Counted from the first letter of the stretch, positions 17,554-27,475 are shown. The stretch: 64,000 bases of DNA from Bacillota bacterium (GCA_023401925.1 JAEXDA010000011.1:1-64000), one strand, 5' to 3'. Numbers and translations: made by a program. Notes: generated from the sequence alone by a model not told the origin.

Positions 17554-18789
17554 TTAATAAGTGTTATTTGAATTCTGGTTTTGGGTCTGATCGGATGCAC
17601 CCAATAATTTACTCAAGGCGGCGGTGGCAAGCTCAATTTTACCATATTCTTTGACTTTGCTGAGATCGCGTTCAAGCAAAGCTTGAGCGAAATCCCGAGT
17701 AATCCCTAACCGGCTAGAAAGAGCCTGCGATAAGCGATCTTTGCTTAGGGTATCCAGGTAGTTCCAATCCTGTACCATGATACTTTCGGCTTCTGCCGGA
17801 GTAAGTCCCATGGCAACCATTTTGTTATAGAGATCTCCTTTTAAATTATCTTTTACAGAATTCCAATCCCCGGCAACCATGGCGCTGATTTCGTCCTTGG
17901 TCAGGGTTCCTTTCGTCATGGAACTGACTCTGGAAAGCAAATCATTTTTGGTGACTTGACCATAGGCTTTAAGAAATTTGACATCTCCTGAGGGAGAAGC
18001 AATCACAGTTGCATCATCGCCGGTTAATAGCGTATCCACATCGCTTAGATTATTGTTACGCAATAAGACCGTTTCCGGGGTCACCATGGCCAGAACGGGT
18101 TCGCCGTTGGCATTCTTTACGTTGACCAATCCGGTATCCGGGCTGATACTGGTGATCTTCCCTTTAGAGATGACTAAATCACCGGCGGCTTTGATCATCC
18201 ATGCCGCTTCCGCCCGAGTCACCATTTGTTCCGGATGAAATTGGCTTTTGAAACTTTCCGGAAACAGGTTCAATTTGTTGATGATTTCAATATTTTGAAA
18301 AGCCCAATTGGATTTGGTAACATCATTAAAGCTGGGAGAAAAGGAATTATATTTTTCTTCAGATTTCCCAAGTTGAACAATACGGGTCAAGTAGGTCGCT
18401 ACTTGGGCTCGACTCAGTTGTTGCGCCGGTCTGAATGTCCCGTCTGGAAAAGCATTCATCACTTTATGCTGGACCGCCGAACTGATAAAGTTTTTGGCCC
18501 AATTGCCGGTTGTATCGGAAAAGAAGCCTTGATTGGCCGGTTGATAATGAAAAGCTTTGGTGACTAATTTGGCAAATTCAGCCCGGGTAATGGATTGTTC
18601 AGGCTTGAAAGTACCGTCGGGATAACCGTCGACAATACCCTTCTCGTTTAATGTTTGAATAGGTTTGGTAGCCCAGCTGTCGCTGATGTCGGATAAAATC
18701 ACTCCGGCTTGGGCTTCAATACTGAAAAGAAAAATAAAAATTGATGTGATACAAAGAATCAGATAGGATTTTCGATTGATGAAAAACAT
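17554..18789 (-). CDS. SLH-domain envelope protein
   Basis: The 411-residue exported protein has a signal peptide ending IEAQA and three S-layer homology repeats (about residues 25-190). The repeats carry the usual motifs GIVDGYPDGTFKPEQSITRAE, NAFPDGTFRPAQQLSRAQ and FHPEQMVTRAE. A small beta-rich domain follows, then a helical C-terminus with repeated LTxxE-AxxM motifs. SLH domains bind pyruvylated cell-wall polymers; in diderm Bacillota they also tether the outer membrane. ATG 18789 has AAGGAG at 7-base spacing, while ATG 18795 is too close. The frame is open to 19071 but that part is not plausible. Its exact role is unknown. Confidence 0.85.
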   Translation of the reverse strand: MFFINRKSYLILCITSIFIFLFSIEAQAGVILSDISDSWATKPIQTLNEKGIVDGYPDGTFKPEQSITRAEFAKLVTKAFHYQPANQGFFSDTTGNWAKNFISSAVQHKVMNAFPDGTFRPAQQLSRAQVATYLTRIVQLGKSEEKYNSFSPSFNDVTKSNWAFQNIEIINKLNLFPESFKSQFHPEQMVTRAEAAWMIKAAGDLVISKGKITSISPDTGLVNVKNANGEPVLAMVTPETVLLRNNNLSDVDTLLTGDDATVIASPSGDVKFLKAYGQVTKNDLLSRVSSMTKGTLTKDEISAMVAGDWNSVKDNLKGDLYNKMVAMGLTPAEAESIMVQDWNYLDTLSKDRLSQALSSRLGITRDFAQALLERDLSKVKEYGKIELATAALSKLLGASDQTQNQNSNNTY

Positions 18790-19064
18790 GTGCATACTCC
18801 TTTCTTCTTTTGCAATACGATTATCGATACGAAAAAAAGTTAATTTACATAAATCATTAGAAAATGGATTCGTAAAAATGTCTGGGATTCCTTTAAGCAA
18901 TTGATGGTAAGCTTGGAAGTATCCTAAAGCGATTATGGTTTTCTTCAAGACGAAACGAGGGAATCGAAAGATAATTACAGCTATTTTCATGGAAAGTTTG
19001 GTATGAATTGTTTTATTCCTGAGGGTCCCCCAAATTTCTAACGGCATGATATACAATAAAAAAG

Positions 19065-19093
19065 TTGACATAATTCGCTGGATAATCTACTAT
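19065..19093 (+). promoter_or_regulatory. Sigma-A type promoter for fabH
   Basis: TTGACA (19065-19070), a 17-base spacer and TACTAT (19088-19093) lie about 114 bases before the fabH start. The rest of the gap between the SLH and fabH genes (18796-19206) shows no further gene. Confidence 0.6.
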
Positions 19094-19206
19094 TGATTTA
19101 ATACAGATGTCCGAATTAACTTTTCTCCCGATTACAAGAAATGTAATTTGCCATGAATCGTAATATAATTTGGACCATTTATGAATTATATAGAGGAGGT
19201 CGACTG

Positions 19207-20199
19207 GTGAAAGCGGATTTGGGAAGAACTGAATTTAGAGGTTTAGGATTTTATGTGCCGGAAAGAGTTCTTACCAATTTTGAAATTGAAGGAATGGTGG
19301 ATACTTCGGACGAATGGATTTATACTCGTACTGGAATTAAGGAGAGGCATATTGCTGCTAGTGATCAGGCTACTTCTGATTTGGCTGCGATTGCAGCTCG
19401 CAGGGCGCTTGAAAATTCGGGGCTCTCGCCTGCCGAATTGGATTTAATTATTGTGGCAACCGCAACTCCCGATTACCCGATGCCGGCAACGGCTTGTCTT
19501 GTTCAACAATCTATCGGAGCAGAAAAAGCGGCTGCTTTTGATATTTCAGCGGCTTGTTCCGGTTTTATATACGGCTTGTCAATCGCGGATGCTTATATTA
19601 AAAGTGAAGCTTATCAGAATATACTGTTAATCGGCGCGGAAACATTTTCACGTTTCATTAACTGGCAGGATCGGAACACTTGTATCCTTTTTGGAGATGG
19701 GGCCGGTGCAGTTGTATTGCAACGGGGTAGCGGAAATTCAGGGATATTAAGTACCTTTCTGGGGGCTGAAGGGGCTGGCGCTGGATTGTTATCCATTCCA
19801 GCCGGTGGTTCTAGATTGCCGGCCGGGAAGGAATCTTTTGAAAAGAATCTGCATTTTTTACAAATGAACGGTAAGGAAGTATATAAAGTAGCGGCAGCCG
19901 GAATGGCTAAAGCCATTTTATCAGTCCTTGAAAATGCCGGCTTGACATTGGAAGATGTGGATTTAATTATCCCTCATCAGGCTAATGTCAGGATTATTGA
20001 GTCGTTGAGGCAAAAGTTACACTTAGCCCAGGAAAAAGTTTTTGTAAATCTTACAAGTTATGGGAATACTTCTGCGGCCTCCATTCCGATCGCTTTATGT
20101 GAAGCGCTCGAAGCTCATCAAATTAAGAAAGACGATGTTGTTGTTCTCGTGAGTTTCGGCGCCGGGTTAACCTGGGGTGCAAGTATTATTCATTGGTAA
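19207..20199 (+). CDS. fabH: Beta-ketoacyl-ACP synthase III (FabH)
   Basis: The 330-residue product is full length. The thiolase-fold triad is complete: Cys117 in FDISAACSGFIYGL, His in IIPHQANVRI and Asn in YGNTSAASIPIA. It condenses acetyl- or branched acyl-CoA with malonyl-ACP to begin fatty-acid synthesis. GTG 19207 follows GAGGAGG; the frame is open back to 19153 but lacks a site there. It is alone, not in a fab operon, and is followed by a TetR-type regulator that could control lipid genes. Confidence 0.93.
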   Translation: MKADLGRTEFRGLGFYVPERVLTNFEIEGMVDTSDEWIYTRTGIKERHIAASDQATSDLAAIAARRALENSGLSPAELDLIIVATATPDYPMPATACLVQQSIGAEKAAAFDISAACSGFIYGLSIADAYIKSEAYQNILLIGAETFSRFINWQDRNTCILFGDGAGAVVLQRGSGNSGILSTFLGAEGAGAGLLSIPAGGSRLPAGKESFEKNLHFLQMNGKEVYKVAAAGMAKAILSVLENAGLTLEDVDLIIPHQANVRIIESLRQKLHLAQEKVFVNLTSYGNTSAASIPIALCEALEAHQIKKDDVVVLVSFGAGLTWGASIIHW

Positions 20200-20224
20200 A
20201 ATATTTGGTGGTAATTTCGAAAAA

Positions 20225-20267
20225 CCGCCAAGAATAACGTTTATTGAAAAAACAGACTTCTTGGCGG
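20225..20267. promoter_or_regulatory. Perfect 10-bp inverted repeat between fabH and the tetR-type gene
   Basis: CCGCCAAGAA at 20225-20234 pairs exactly with 20258-20267 across a 23-base loop. TATAAT follows at 20274-20279, three bases before the regulator ATG. It could be a fabH transcription end or an operator for the TetR-type protein. The sequence alone does not decide. Confidence 0.45.
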
Positions 20268-20282
20268 ATTGGAGTATAATTC

Positions 20283-20870
20283 ATGTCTATACATCTAGAA
20301 ACCAACAAATCAAATCAATCCCAAAAAATTCTTACGGCGGCTTTTTTTTGCATATCAACCAAGGGCTACGCCAATGTATCTTTACGGGATATCGCCGATA
20401 AGGCAGGAGTAGTTTTAAGTCAACTCAATTATTATTATAAAAACAAAGAAGGATTGTTCACAGAGGTTATTAAAGTTGCGATTGGCAAGTATCTGATGGA
20501 AATTGAAGCCAATTTGCAAAAGGGAAAAACAGTTCAGGAAAAGATGGCCTGCCTGAGTCAATATTTCCGGGAAATGCTCACAAAAGCTCCTGAAGTATTC
20601 AGGTTGCTTTACGATTTTATCGGAATGGCAATATGGTCCGAGAAATTTCGAGAATTATTAAAGAAGTTGTTTCAAGAACTTACCGATTTGGTTGATGCGA
20701 ACATTGTGGTTCATATGGCCCAAAAAGATAAAAACTGCGCTTATTCTTCCAAAGCAATATCGCGGATGATTGTCGGTACCCTTTTTGGTATTACACTTCA
20801 ATCGATACTGGATCCTGAAAAGGAAAATGTATCAGACGCTTTCAAAGTGATTCCAGTTATATTTCAATAG
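20283..20870 (+). CDS. TetR family transcriptional regulator
   Basis: The 195-residue protein has the TetR helix-turn-helix in its first 65 residues (ILTAAFFCISTKGYANVSLR, then DIADKAGVVLSQLNYYYKNK) and a helical ligand-binding C-terminus. ATG 20283 follows GGAG. Located between fabH and the convergent patatin gene, it may respond to acyl-CoA or membrane stress, but this is only context. Confidence 0.88.
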   Translation: MSIHLETNKSNQSQKILTAAFFCISTKGYANVSLRDIADKAGVVLSQLNYYYKNKEGLFTEVIKVAIGKYLMEIEANLQKGKTVQEKMACLSQYFREMLTKAPEVFRLLYDFIGMAIWSEKFRELLKKLFQELTDLVDANIVVHMAQKDKNCAYSSKAISRMIVGTLFGITLQSILDPEKENVSDAFKVIPVIFQ

Positions 20871-20936
20871 TGTAACCCTTTGTAAGTTAGTCCAAAAGTC
20901 AACCGTTGCCGTATCTGAATGGGTAGATAGGCGGAA

Positions 20937-23144
20937 CTATCTGAAAAAGTGTCCGATCCCCATATAGTAGACGGATTCGAAATTTTCTTTACAGCTTACG
21001 CATAGAAATAATGGGCCAAGGAGAGTGGGGCTTATAATACCAATGGACAAATCATTTTTCATTTTAGAGTCCGACCAACGATCATAAATCCCGCCATGTT
21101 CGATCCAAACTCCTAAATAAATATTGGACTCAAATGGGGTCAGATTTTTTAAAAGTCCGATGCTTCCGAAAAAATAATTAGCGCCTTGAAACTCATCAAA
21201 TCCATAGGCCCCCATCCGGAATAATCCTCCTAACTTGTATTGTTGCGGTAAAGGTATATTATCGGTATCAGAGATTCCGCCGGCAATTCCCGTAAAGAGG
21301 GAAATATTCTGTCCGATAGGGAAACTCCATAGCACTTTATTCTCAAAAGTACCAAAATCACTTGTGCTATTTGGAGTGTCAAAATACCAAATAGCCTTGG
21401 AATGGATTGTTAAACCCCGTAAAGGCAGCAGTGGATCGTTAGCGGAACGAAACGTCCATTGGAGATGGGCCGTTTGAACTTCCCCATTATAATCGGAGTC
21501 CAAAGGTTCTCCGACATTAACCCGTGTTCGCTGATATTCTTGAACAAAACCCAAACGGAATTCTGAAAATTCATGGAGATTGTATCCCAGATCAAGGTTG
21601 ACCCCATAGTTTGAAATTTGATAATCTGCGATTCGGCTGCCCGAATTGAATAAACTATCATTAACTTTTTTTACAAAAACAGCGGGGGCCACAAACCAGC
21701 GGCTATCCGGAAACTGTTTGTATAGTTCAGTTAGGAAACCGGAATTACTACCCAAATTCAAGTCGAATCTTAACTCAGAATCAGTTCCGGCCATATTCAT
21801 GGATATGATTCGCACACCAATTACATTTTCGCTTTGGCTGGAACCGAAGGTCATTTGGAGGTTGGAACGTATAAAGGGAGGTCCATAAGTCTTTTCCTGT
21901 ATATAAATCATTAAAACCGGCTCTTCGCCCAGAATTGCAAATTCATAGGATAATGATTCGTACAGACCGGAACCCATTAAAGCGGTTAAGTCTTTTTCTA
22001 GTCGGGAAGTATCGACCGGTTCGCCGATATATTTCTGGAAACGGTTTTGAATATCAGTTCTAACGGTTTCGGACGTTGTCTCAATTTTAATATGCTGTGG
22101 AATTGGCATGTCCTTTATGAAGCGTTGCTTTCGTTGTTGCAAATACCGTTGCCACGAAGATTCATCAAGGGCGTACTTGAGAAGGGCGGTTCTTTGTTGT
22201 TCGACAGCTTGATATCCTAGTGTAATATAGCGTCCTGCCGACCCCCATTGGTAAAGACCCAACTCGGTAATTGCAGGCTCGAGCAAAATATCGGCATGAA
22301 TAACGGAACGCCTGACATTTTGCCCAGTTACCGTATCTAGGGTCCTGGATATGACGGTACCGATATTTTCAGGCTGATTGTTTGGAAGCGGTGATGCGAT
22401 ATTAACTGCAATGATAATATCGGCTCCCATCTTTTTCACTACGTCAACGGGAACATTATTAAGGATTCCACCATCAACCAATAGTCGGCCGTTATATTCT
22501 ACCGGATGAAAAACACCGGGTATTGACATGGTTGCCCGGAGCGCTTTTTCAAGGGAACCATTTTCCAGCACAATGGATTCACCATTGCGAATATCAGTGG
22601 CAATACATTTGAAGGGAATCGGAAGATTGTCAAAGTTGGTTACCAGAGAATAAGGCAGGGTGATCCGGCTTAAAAGCATGTCGACTTTATAAATATTAAG
22701 TCCGCTCGGAATGGTCAGTTTGCCATATCGAAGCCCTAAACCTGAGAGTGGATAATCCTGTTCATCTTCTTTTCTGCGAAAATCCATGGAGTCATAAGGT
22801 GGAACAGGATTGAACAGACCATTCCAATCGATACTGGTGACCATATCTTCGATAGCTTGGGGGCTCATTCCCATTGAGTAACAAGCGCCTAAAAGCCCTC
22901 CCATACTGGTCCCCGCGATATAATCAATTGGAATATGATTTTCTTCGAGCCATTTAAGAATTCCAATTTGGGCAAATCCGCCGGCTGCCCCGCCTCCAAG
23001 GGCTAACCCTATTTTTAAAGTGGGTATTTCGTTATGGGGTAAGGCCACTTCAGCCTTTACATAAGATAGCGTAAATCCCTGGATTAAAATAAAAACGAAT
23101 AACACGGACCAGAGACAGCGGCATAAGCGGTTTTGTTTCATCAT
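20937..23144 (-). CDS. Patatin-like phospholipase with C-terminal POTRA/Omp85-type barrel
   Basis: The 735-residue exported protein has a signal peptide (about residues 1-31). The patatin domain (about 43-300) has oxyanion glycines GLALGGGAAGGFAQ, nucleophile Ser80 in AGTSMGG and the DGG catalytic Asp motif (LLVDGGILNNVP). A POTRA-like segment (about 350-420) follows, then a beta-rich region (about 425-735) of bacterial surface antigen type, ending in aromatic GHFFR. This is the PlpD-like type Vd autotransporter layout known from Proteobacteria and Fusobacteria: an outer-membrane lipase. Such a protein requires an outer membrane. Confidence 0.9.
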   Translation of the reverse strand: MMKQNRLCRCLWSVLFVFILIQGFTLSYVKAEVALPHNEIPTLKIGLALGGGAAGGFAQIGILKWLEENHIPIDYIAGTSMGGLLGACYSMGMSPQAIEDMVTSIDWNGLFNPVPPYDSMDFRRKEDEQDYPLSGLGLRYGKLTIPSGLNIYKVDMLLSRITLPYSLVTNFDNLPIPFKCIATDIRNGESIVLENGSLEKALRATMSIPGVFHPVEYNGRLLVDGGILNNVPVDVVKKMGADIIIAVNIASPLPNNQPENIGTVISRTLDTVTGQNVRRSVIHADILLEPAITELGLYQWGSAGRYITLGYQAVEQQRTALLKYALDESSWQRYLQQRKQRFIKDMPIPQHIKIETTSETVRTDIQNRFQKYIGEPVDTSRLEKDLTALMGSGLYESLSYEFAILGEEPVLMIYIQEKTYGPPFIRSNLQMTFGSSQSENVIGVRIISMNMAGTDSELRFDLNLGSNSGFLTELYKQFPDSRWFVAPAVFVKKVNDSLFNSGSRIADYQISNYGVNLDLGYNLHEFSEFRLGFVQEYQRTRVNVGEPLDSDYNGEVQTAHLQWTFRSANDPLLPLRGLTIHSKAIWYFDTPNSTSDFGTFENKVLWSFPIGQNISLFTGIAGGISDTDNIPLPQQYKLGGLFRMGAYGFDEFQGANYFFGSIGLLKNLTPFESNIYLGVWIEHGGIYDRWSDSKMKNDLSIGIISPTLLGPLFLCVSCKENFESVYYMGIGHFFR

Positions 23145-23360
23145 TAAGCACCTTTATGAATACGGGATTTTTCGATAAATTTGTTTTACCGTTTCACGGT
23201 AATTTGCTCTATAAATAGTGTAACATTTTTGGGGAATTCTTACTCGATCAACGATAAAGATAAGCAAATATTGCATACTTTTCCGCAAAAAACTATCATT
23301 CCGATTCGAAAGATTGAAGAGAATCTGTTATTTCGGCAGAATTGGGATGAATGTTTTTGG

Positions 23361-23957
23361 TTATAATTCTTTGGTTAAGCTTAACGAATATCCGCCTGCG
23401 TTATAAGCAGGATTATGGTCGCCTGAAAAATGGCCGTTGGAAACGTGCATCCATTTATATCCAAAATTTAAAATCAAATGATTGTTGAGTTGATATCTGA
23501 ATTTGGGACCCATTCGCCACATAAAATTATACACTCTCCCATCGGCAGGAAAATCTTCATTATAAAGTATAAGACCCACACTCATATCCAAGGTCAGTGA
23601 CGAATGGAGTCCCTGAAATATGTTATCACGCATCTGACAAACAGGACCAATGCCCAAGGCCGAACTGGTGCGTGTTTTCTGATGGTAAAAGATTTCGCCC
23701 CAGGCTCGAGTGATTGTACAACCATAATAAAATGAGAAATGGTCATTGTTGGATAGTTCTTTCAATACGTTCAATGAGAGTGTATCGATTTTTCGTTCAT
23801 CCAGAAGCGGAGTCAAATATTCCACTTCAAATTCGAATCCCGGCGGGACCTCACAGAACGGGGTAGAATCATTTGTAGTTCCAGTACCAAAAGAATTGAA
23901 CGGTAAAACGATAATGAAAACAATAGTAATCAAAAAGGCCCAAAACATCTTTCGCAT
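23361..23957 (-). CDS. PagL-like lipid A 3-O-deacylase (acyloxyacyl hydrolase family)
   Basis: The 198-residue exported protein has an N-terminal signal segment (MRKMFWAFLITIVFIIVLPF) and a beta-barrel-like sequence ending with the family signature KWMHVSNGHFSGDHNPAYNA. His and Ser of the HxSN motif are the known catalytic pair in PagL. The catalytic Glu is not evident at the expected spacing after it. PagL enzymes sit in the outer membrane and trim lipid A. ATG 23957 follows AAGGGG; the frame upstream to 24029 is not part of the gene. Together with the adjacent patatin-Omp85 gene it argues for LPS in this organism. Confidence 0.8.
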   Translation of the reverse strand: MRKMFWAFLITIVFIIVLPFNSFGTGTTNDSTPFCEVPPGFEFEVEYLTPLLDERKIDTLSLNVLKELSNNDHFSFYYGCTITRAWGEIFYHQKTRTSSALGIGPVCQMRDNIFQGLHSSLTLDMSVGLILYNEDFPADGRVYNFMWRMGPKFRYQLNNHLILNFGYKWMHVSNGHFSGDHNPAYNAGGYSLSLTKEL

Positions 23958-24199
23958 AATGTTCCATCCCCTTTGAAATTGAGTGATCGTATCAGAATTT
24001 TTTGAGGCGGTAAAATGGAGAATACCCATATTGATAGTGGTGGCGCCTTAGTTTATATTATCAGGCGGTTTAAAACTGTACTTCGTTAACTTATGCTTGG
24101 GGGTAAAACAATATGCATAGGAAAGGTTTTAGTTGATATTCTTTGGAGTCAATAGTATCTCAATATGAAGCAGGCGGGTAATAGGTTGAAACATTACAT

Positions 24200-24529
24200 T
24201 CAATCTACAATTAATAATTTAACGCCATTTTCAGTATAAGAGCGGTGGGCGTCGGTATTATCCGCCACCAAGTAGCACATCCCTTTGGTGAGGGTTTGTT
24301 TTTTTCCGTTTTTCAGTTCGGATATGAATGATCCATCCAGTACAAATAGCGCATGACCCTTTTCGCACCAGTGATCGGCCAAATATCCGGGGCTATATTC
24401 CACGATTCTAATCCTAACGTTGCCTCTTTGGACGGTTTTCCATAAGGCTTTGCCGGTAACCCCGGCATGCTCTTCGGGAGAGATGTTCTCTAAATCAAAT
24501 ACTTCAAAGGGGATGTTTTTAAGTTCCAT
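24200..24529 (-). CDS. Small cupin-fold protein (DHCW-motif type)
   Basis: The 109-residue cytosolic protein is a single cupin. The region YLADHWCEKGHALFVLDGSF corresponds to the first cupin motif and MCYLVADNTDAHRSYTENGV to the second, with His and Asp residues fit for metal binding. Proteins of this kind are uncharacterised. It is monocistronic as far as can be seen. The 366-base gap to xseA (24530-24895) shows no gene. Confidence 0.75.
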   Translation of the reverse strand: MELKNIPFEVFDLENISPEEHAGVTGKALWKTVQRGNVRIRIVEYSPGYLADHWCEKGHALFVLDGSFISELKNGKKQTLTKGMCYLVADNTDAHRSYTENGVKLLIVD

Positions 24530-24895
24530 GAAGGGGACTCCTTTTAATACGTGTATTGCCCATCGAGATTAACTGATTTCAATTCAACGGAACAGGTAAT
24601 TTTGCTTCGGATAAATCCGATGGATTAAAAACAGTTGAGCCAATGAGAGCTGTGAATAAATTAGCAGTGACTATTTGAAGAGCGATTTCCATATTCGGGA
24701 GGACTTTTTAAGGATGGATACCTCTCAGTAATTATAAACTTAATATTCCTCCGCTTTTGCAGAATTCCTTCATTTTTTGGAATTTTTAAAATTAGCCTTA
24801 TCCTCTGGGTTCTTCGTCCGTAATTTAATGTCTCCCGGCAGGATTTTATTTCTGCTTATGGAATAACCTATAGTCTAAAGGAAGGGGCATCCATT

Positions 24896-26137
24896 TTGGC
24901 TTCCAAATATATTACCGTTTCCCAGCTGACATACGCGTTAAAGCGATTAATAGAAGATAATGTTACCCTGGAAGGGGTTTGGGTGCAAGGGGAGATTTCA
25001 AACTTCACGAAGCATTCCTCGGGGCATCTTTATTTTACACTGAAAGATGAAGGGGCCTGTTTGAAATGTGTGATGTTTAAATCCCAGGCTTGGACTCTAA
25101 AGTTTAAGCCGTCCGATGGACAAGCGGTATCCGTGCAGGGACGGCTCGGAATTTATGAAAAAAGCGGTCAATATCAGTTCTATGTTGAATTGATGGAACC
25201 GGCCGGACTTGGCAGTCTTTATCAGGCTTTTGAGAAACTCAAGGCCAAGTTGGAACAGGAAGGGTTGTTTGATCCGCAACGGAAAAAGCCTTTGCCTTCT
25301 TTGCCCCAGCAAGTAGGATTAATCACATCGCCAACCGGGGCAGCAATTCAGGATATGATCAAAATATTACACCGCAGGCGGCCAAACCTGGATATTCTAA
25401 TTATTCCCGCACAGGTTCAGGGGGAAGAGGCGCCACAGAGTTTAATCAAAGCCTTGAATCAGGCGGAACGGTTTAAAAATCTCGATTTGGTGATTATCGG
25501 TAGAGGCGGGGGATCGCTGGAAGAGTTATGGGCTTTTAACGATGAGGCTTTGGCCCGAACGATTGCTGATTTCTCAAAACCCATTATTTCTGCGGTAGGC
25601 CACGAAACAGATTTTACGATTGCCGATTTTGTAGCAGATTTAAGAGCACCTACTCCATCAGCGGCGGCAGAATTGGCGGTTCCGGATGAGAGAGCCTTAA
25701 ATCGAAACTTAAATGTTTTGAAGAAACGGCTTGCCAATGCAATCAGTCAAAAGTTGCAGCGATACCGCAGAGATTTACAAAGGTTGAAAACGAGCCGGAT
25801 TTTTTCGGTTCCTCTTCAGGGGATCCATACGCGCCGTCAAGATCTTGACATCCTGCGGGAAAGAGCCATTCGGCAGTTAAGACAGGATGTATATATAAAA
25901 AGGGAATTATATTGTAAAGCTCTTGGTAAATTGGATGCTTTGAGCCCCTTGGCTACTTTATCGCGTGGCTACTCCATCATTCAAAAGGCTGATGGTAGCT
26001 TTGCCAAAGATAGCGACTTGATAGAGATCGGGGAGAAGGTCAAGGTTACATTAGCGGCAGGGGTTCTATGCTGTGAAGTGAAAGATAAATATAAGGGGAG
26101 CCGAAATGAGCAAGACGAACGAAGGGAAACCCAGTGA
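24896..26137 (+). CDS. xseA: Exodeoxyribonuclease VII large subunit
   Basis: The 413-residue protein has an N-terminal OB-fold (TVSQLTYALKRLIEDN, VQGEISNFTKHSSGHLYF) and the catalytic core (GLITSPTGAAIQDMIKILHR, VIIGRGGGSLEELWAFND, PIISAVGHETDFTIADFVAD, RAPTPSAAAELAVP). It pairs with XseB to degrade single-stranded DNA in both directions. The start is TTG 24896 after GGAAGGGG. It is the first gene of the OLE-RNA operon and overlaps xseB by 32 bases. Confidence 0.96.
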   Translation: MASKYITVSQLTYALKRLIEDNVTLEGVWVQGEISNFTKHSSGHLYFTLKDEGACLKCVMFKSQAWTLKFKPSDGQAVSVQGRLGIYEKSGQYQFYVELMEPAGLGSLYQAFEKLKAKLEQEGLFDPQRKKPLPSLPQQVGLITSPTGAAIQDMIKILHRRRPNLDILIIPAQVQGEEAPQSLIKALNQAERFKNLDLVIIGRGGGSLEELWAFNDEALARTIADFSKPIISAVGHETDFTIADFVADLRAPTPSAAAELAVPDERALNRNLNVLKKRLANAISQKLQRYRRDLQRLKTSRIFSVPLQGIHTRRQDLDILRERAIRQLRQDVYIKRELYCKALGKLDALSPLATLSRGYSIIQKADGSFAKDSDLIEIGEKVKVTLAAGVLCCEVKDKYKGSRNEQDERRETQ

Positions 26138-26366
26138 ACGTAATTATGAAGAGGCAGTGGCCCGGTTGGAGGAAATTGTCGGGCAGTTGGAGGAAGGTAA
26201 TCTGCCCTTGGAAACAAGCTTGACATTATTTGAAGAGGGGATCGGACTTGCCAAATATTGTTCGGAGAAACTCGATGCCGCAGAGGGCCGTCTGCAGATT
26301 TTACTAGGTTTTAACGAACAAGGACCGCAGATCGGTAATTTTAAATTAAATCCGGAGGAGGAATAA
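26106..26366 (+). CDS. xseB: Exodeoxyribonuclease VII small subunit
   Basis: The 86-residue protein is of typical size, with the XseB helical motif YEEAVARLEEIVGQLEEGNL and PLETSLTLFEEGIGLAKYC. It is the regulatory subunit that binds XseA. ATG 26106 follows AAGGGGAG inside the end of xseA. Three bases separate it from the prenyl synthase gene. Confidence 0.94.
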   Translation: MSKTNEGKPSERNYEEAVARLEEIVGQLEEGNLPLETSLTLFEEGIGLAKYCSEKLDAAEGRLQILLGFNEQGPQIGNFKLNPEEE

Positions 26367-26368
26367 CC

Positions 26369-27463
26369 TTGATAGTTGTCACGGCGACAAAAGATATGTT
26401 CATCAGGGAGCTTAAGGTGAGGGAGCCGTTAGTTGCCGAGGTCTTTCATCGGGAACGCTATCAAAAGAGCTTTCGCCCGGAACCTCTTTATCAGGCGGTT
26501 TACTCTTATTTGCGACGGCCCGCTAAACGGCTTAGGCCGGGGATTTTGTTGTTTTGTTGCGGAGCAGTGGGTGGACAGGAAGAACGGGCTTTGTTAGCGG
26601 CGGCTGCTATAGAGGTTTACCATACCTGGACTTTGGTTCACGACGACATTATTGATAATGACTCCAAGAGGAGGGGACTGCCCACAGTTCATGAGGAGAT
26701 GCGCTTGGAAGCTTTAAAGTGGGGATGTAGTGAAATCGATGCAGCCCATATGGGACGGAATATTGCCATTTTGGCAGGGGATTTGCAGCATGCGTGGGCG
26801 GTTCGGTTGTTATTAGATTCTGCTGAATTAGGCGTAACTCCTCCGGTAATTTTGGATTTGGTGAGACGTATGGAGGATGACTTAACAAATGGGCTGGTGG
26901 CGGGGGAGGCCTTGGATGTCTTGTTTTCTACCAAACCTATTGGGGATATCAAGGAAGCCGATGTTTTAGAAATGTTGGAACTTAAAACAGGTGTATTATA
27001 TGAATTCGCTGCAGTAGCCGGTGCTTCCATCGGCTTAGGGGAAATAAAGGCCGAAAATCATCAGATCGACCGATTAGGCAGATTCGCTCGCCGCTGTGGC
27101 ACGGCTTTTCAACTTCAGGATGATATATTGGGGATTACGGGCGATGAGCAATTGCTGGGAAAAGCAGTGGGTTCCGATATCCGGGAAGGCAAACGGACAA
27201 CCATTGTTTTACATGCGTATCAAAATGCCTCTGCAAACGAACGGCGTATTCTTGAGGCAACCTTGGGGAATCCGGATGCGTCAGTTTCAGAAGTGGCTGA
27301 AGTTCGCCAAATATTGATCAAAAATCAAGGAGTTGAGTATACCAATCATTTGGCAGACTCTATTGTGGCGGAGGCTATGGAGGAGTTAGCCTCCCTCCCG
27401 CCGTCAATGTACAAAGAGCTATTACTAGCCTGGGCCGGATATGTGGTGAACCGCGAATTTTAG
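26369..27463 (+). CDS. ispA: Polyprenyl diphosphate synthase (IspA position)
   Basis: The 364-residue cytosolic trans-prenyltransferase has both Asp-rich motifs: DDIID in LVHDDIIDNDSKRRG and DDILG in QLQDDILGITGDEQ. It makes farnesyl or longer isoprenyl diphosphate from IPP. It is longer than usual for IspA (about 295-300 residues), so it may make a longer chain. TTG 26369 follows GGAGGAGG. Its place between xseB and OLE matches the conserved ispA position in OLE operons. Confidence 0.88.
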   Translation: MIVVTATKDMFIRELKVREPLVAEVFHRERYQKSFRPEPLYQAVYSYLRRPAKRLRPGILLFCCGAVGGQEERALLAAAAIEVYHTWTLVHDDIIDNDSKRRGLPTVHEEMRLEALKWGCSEIDAAHMGRNIAILAGDLQHAWAVRLLLDSAELGVTPPVILDLVRRMEDDLTNGLVAGEALDVLFSTKPIGDIKEADVLEMLELKTGVLYEFAAVAGASIGLGEIKAENHQIDRLGRFARRCGTAFQLQDDILGITGDEQLLGKAVGSDIREGKRTTIVLHAYQNASANERRILEATLGNPDASVSEVAEVRQILIKNQGVEYTNHLADSIVAEAMEELASLPPSMYKELLLAWAGYVVNREF

Positions 27464-27475
27464 GAGGAACGCAAA

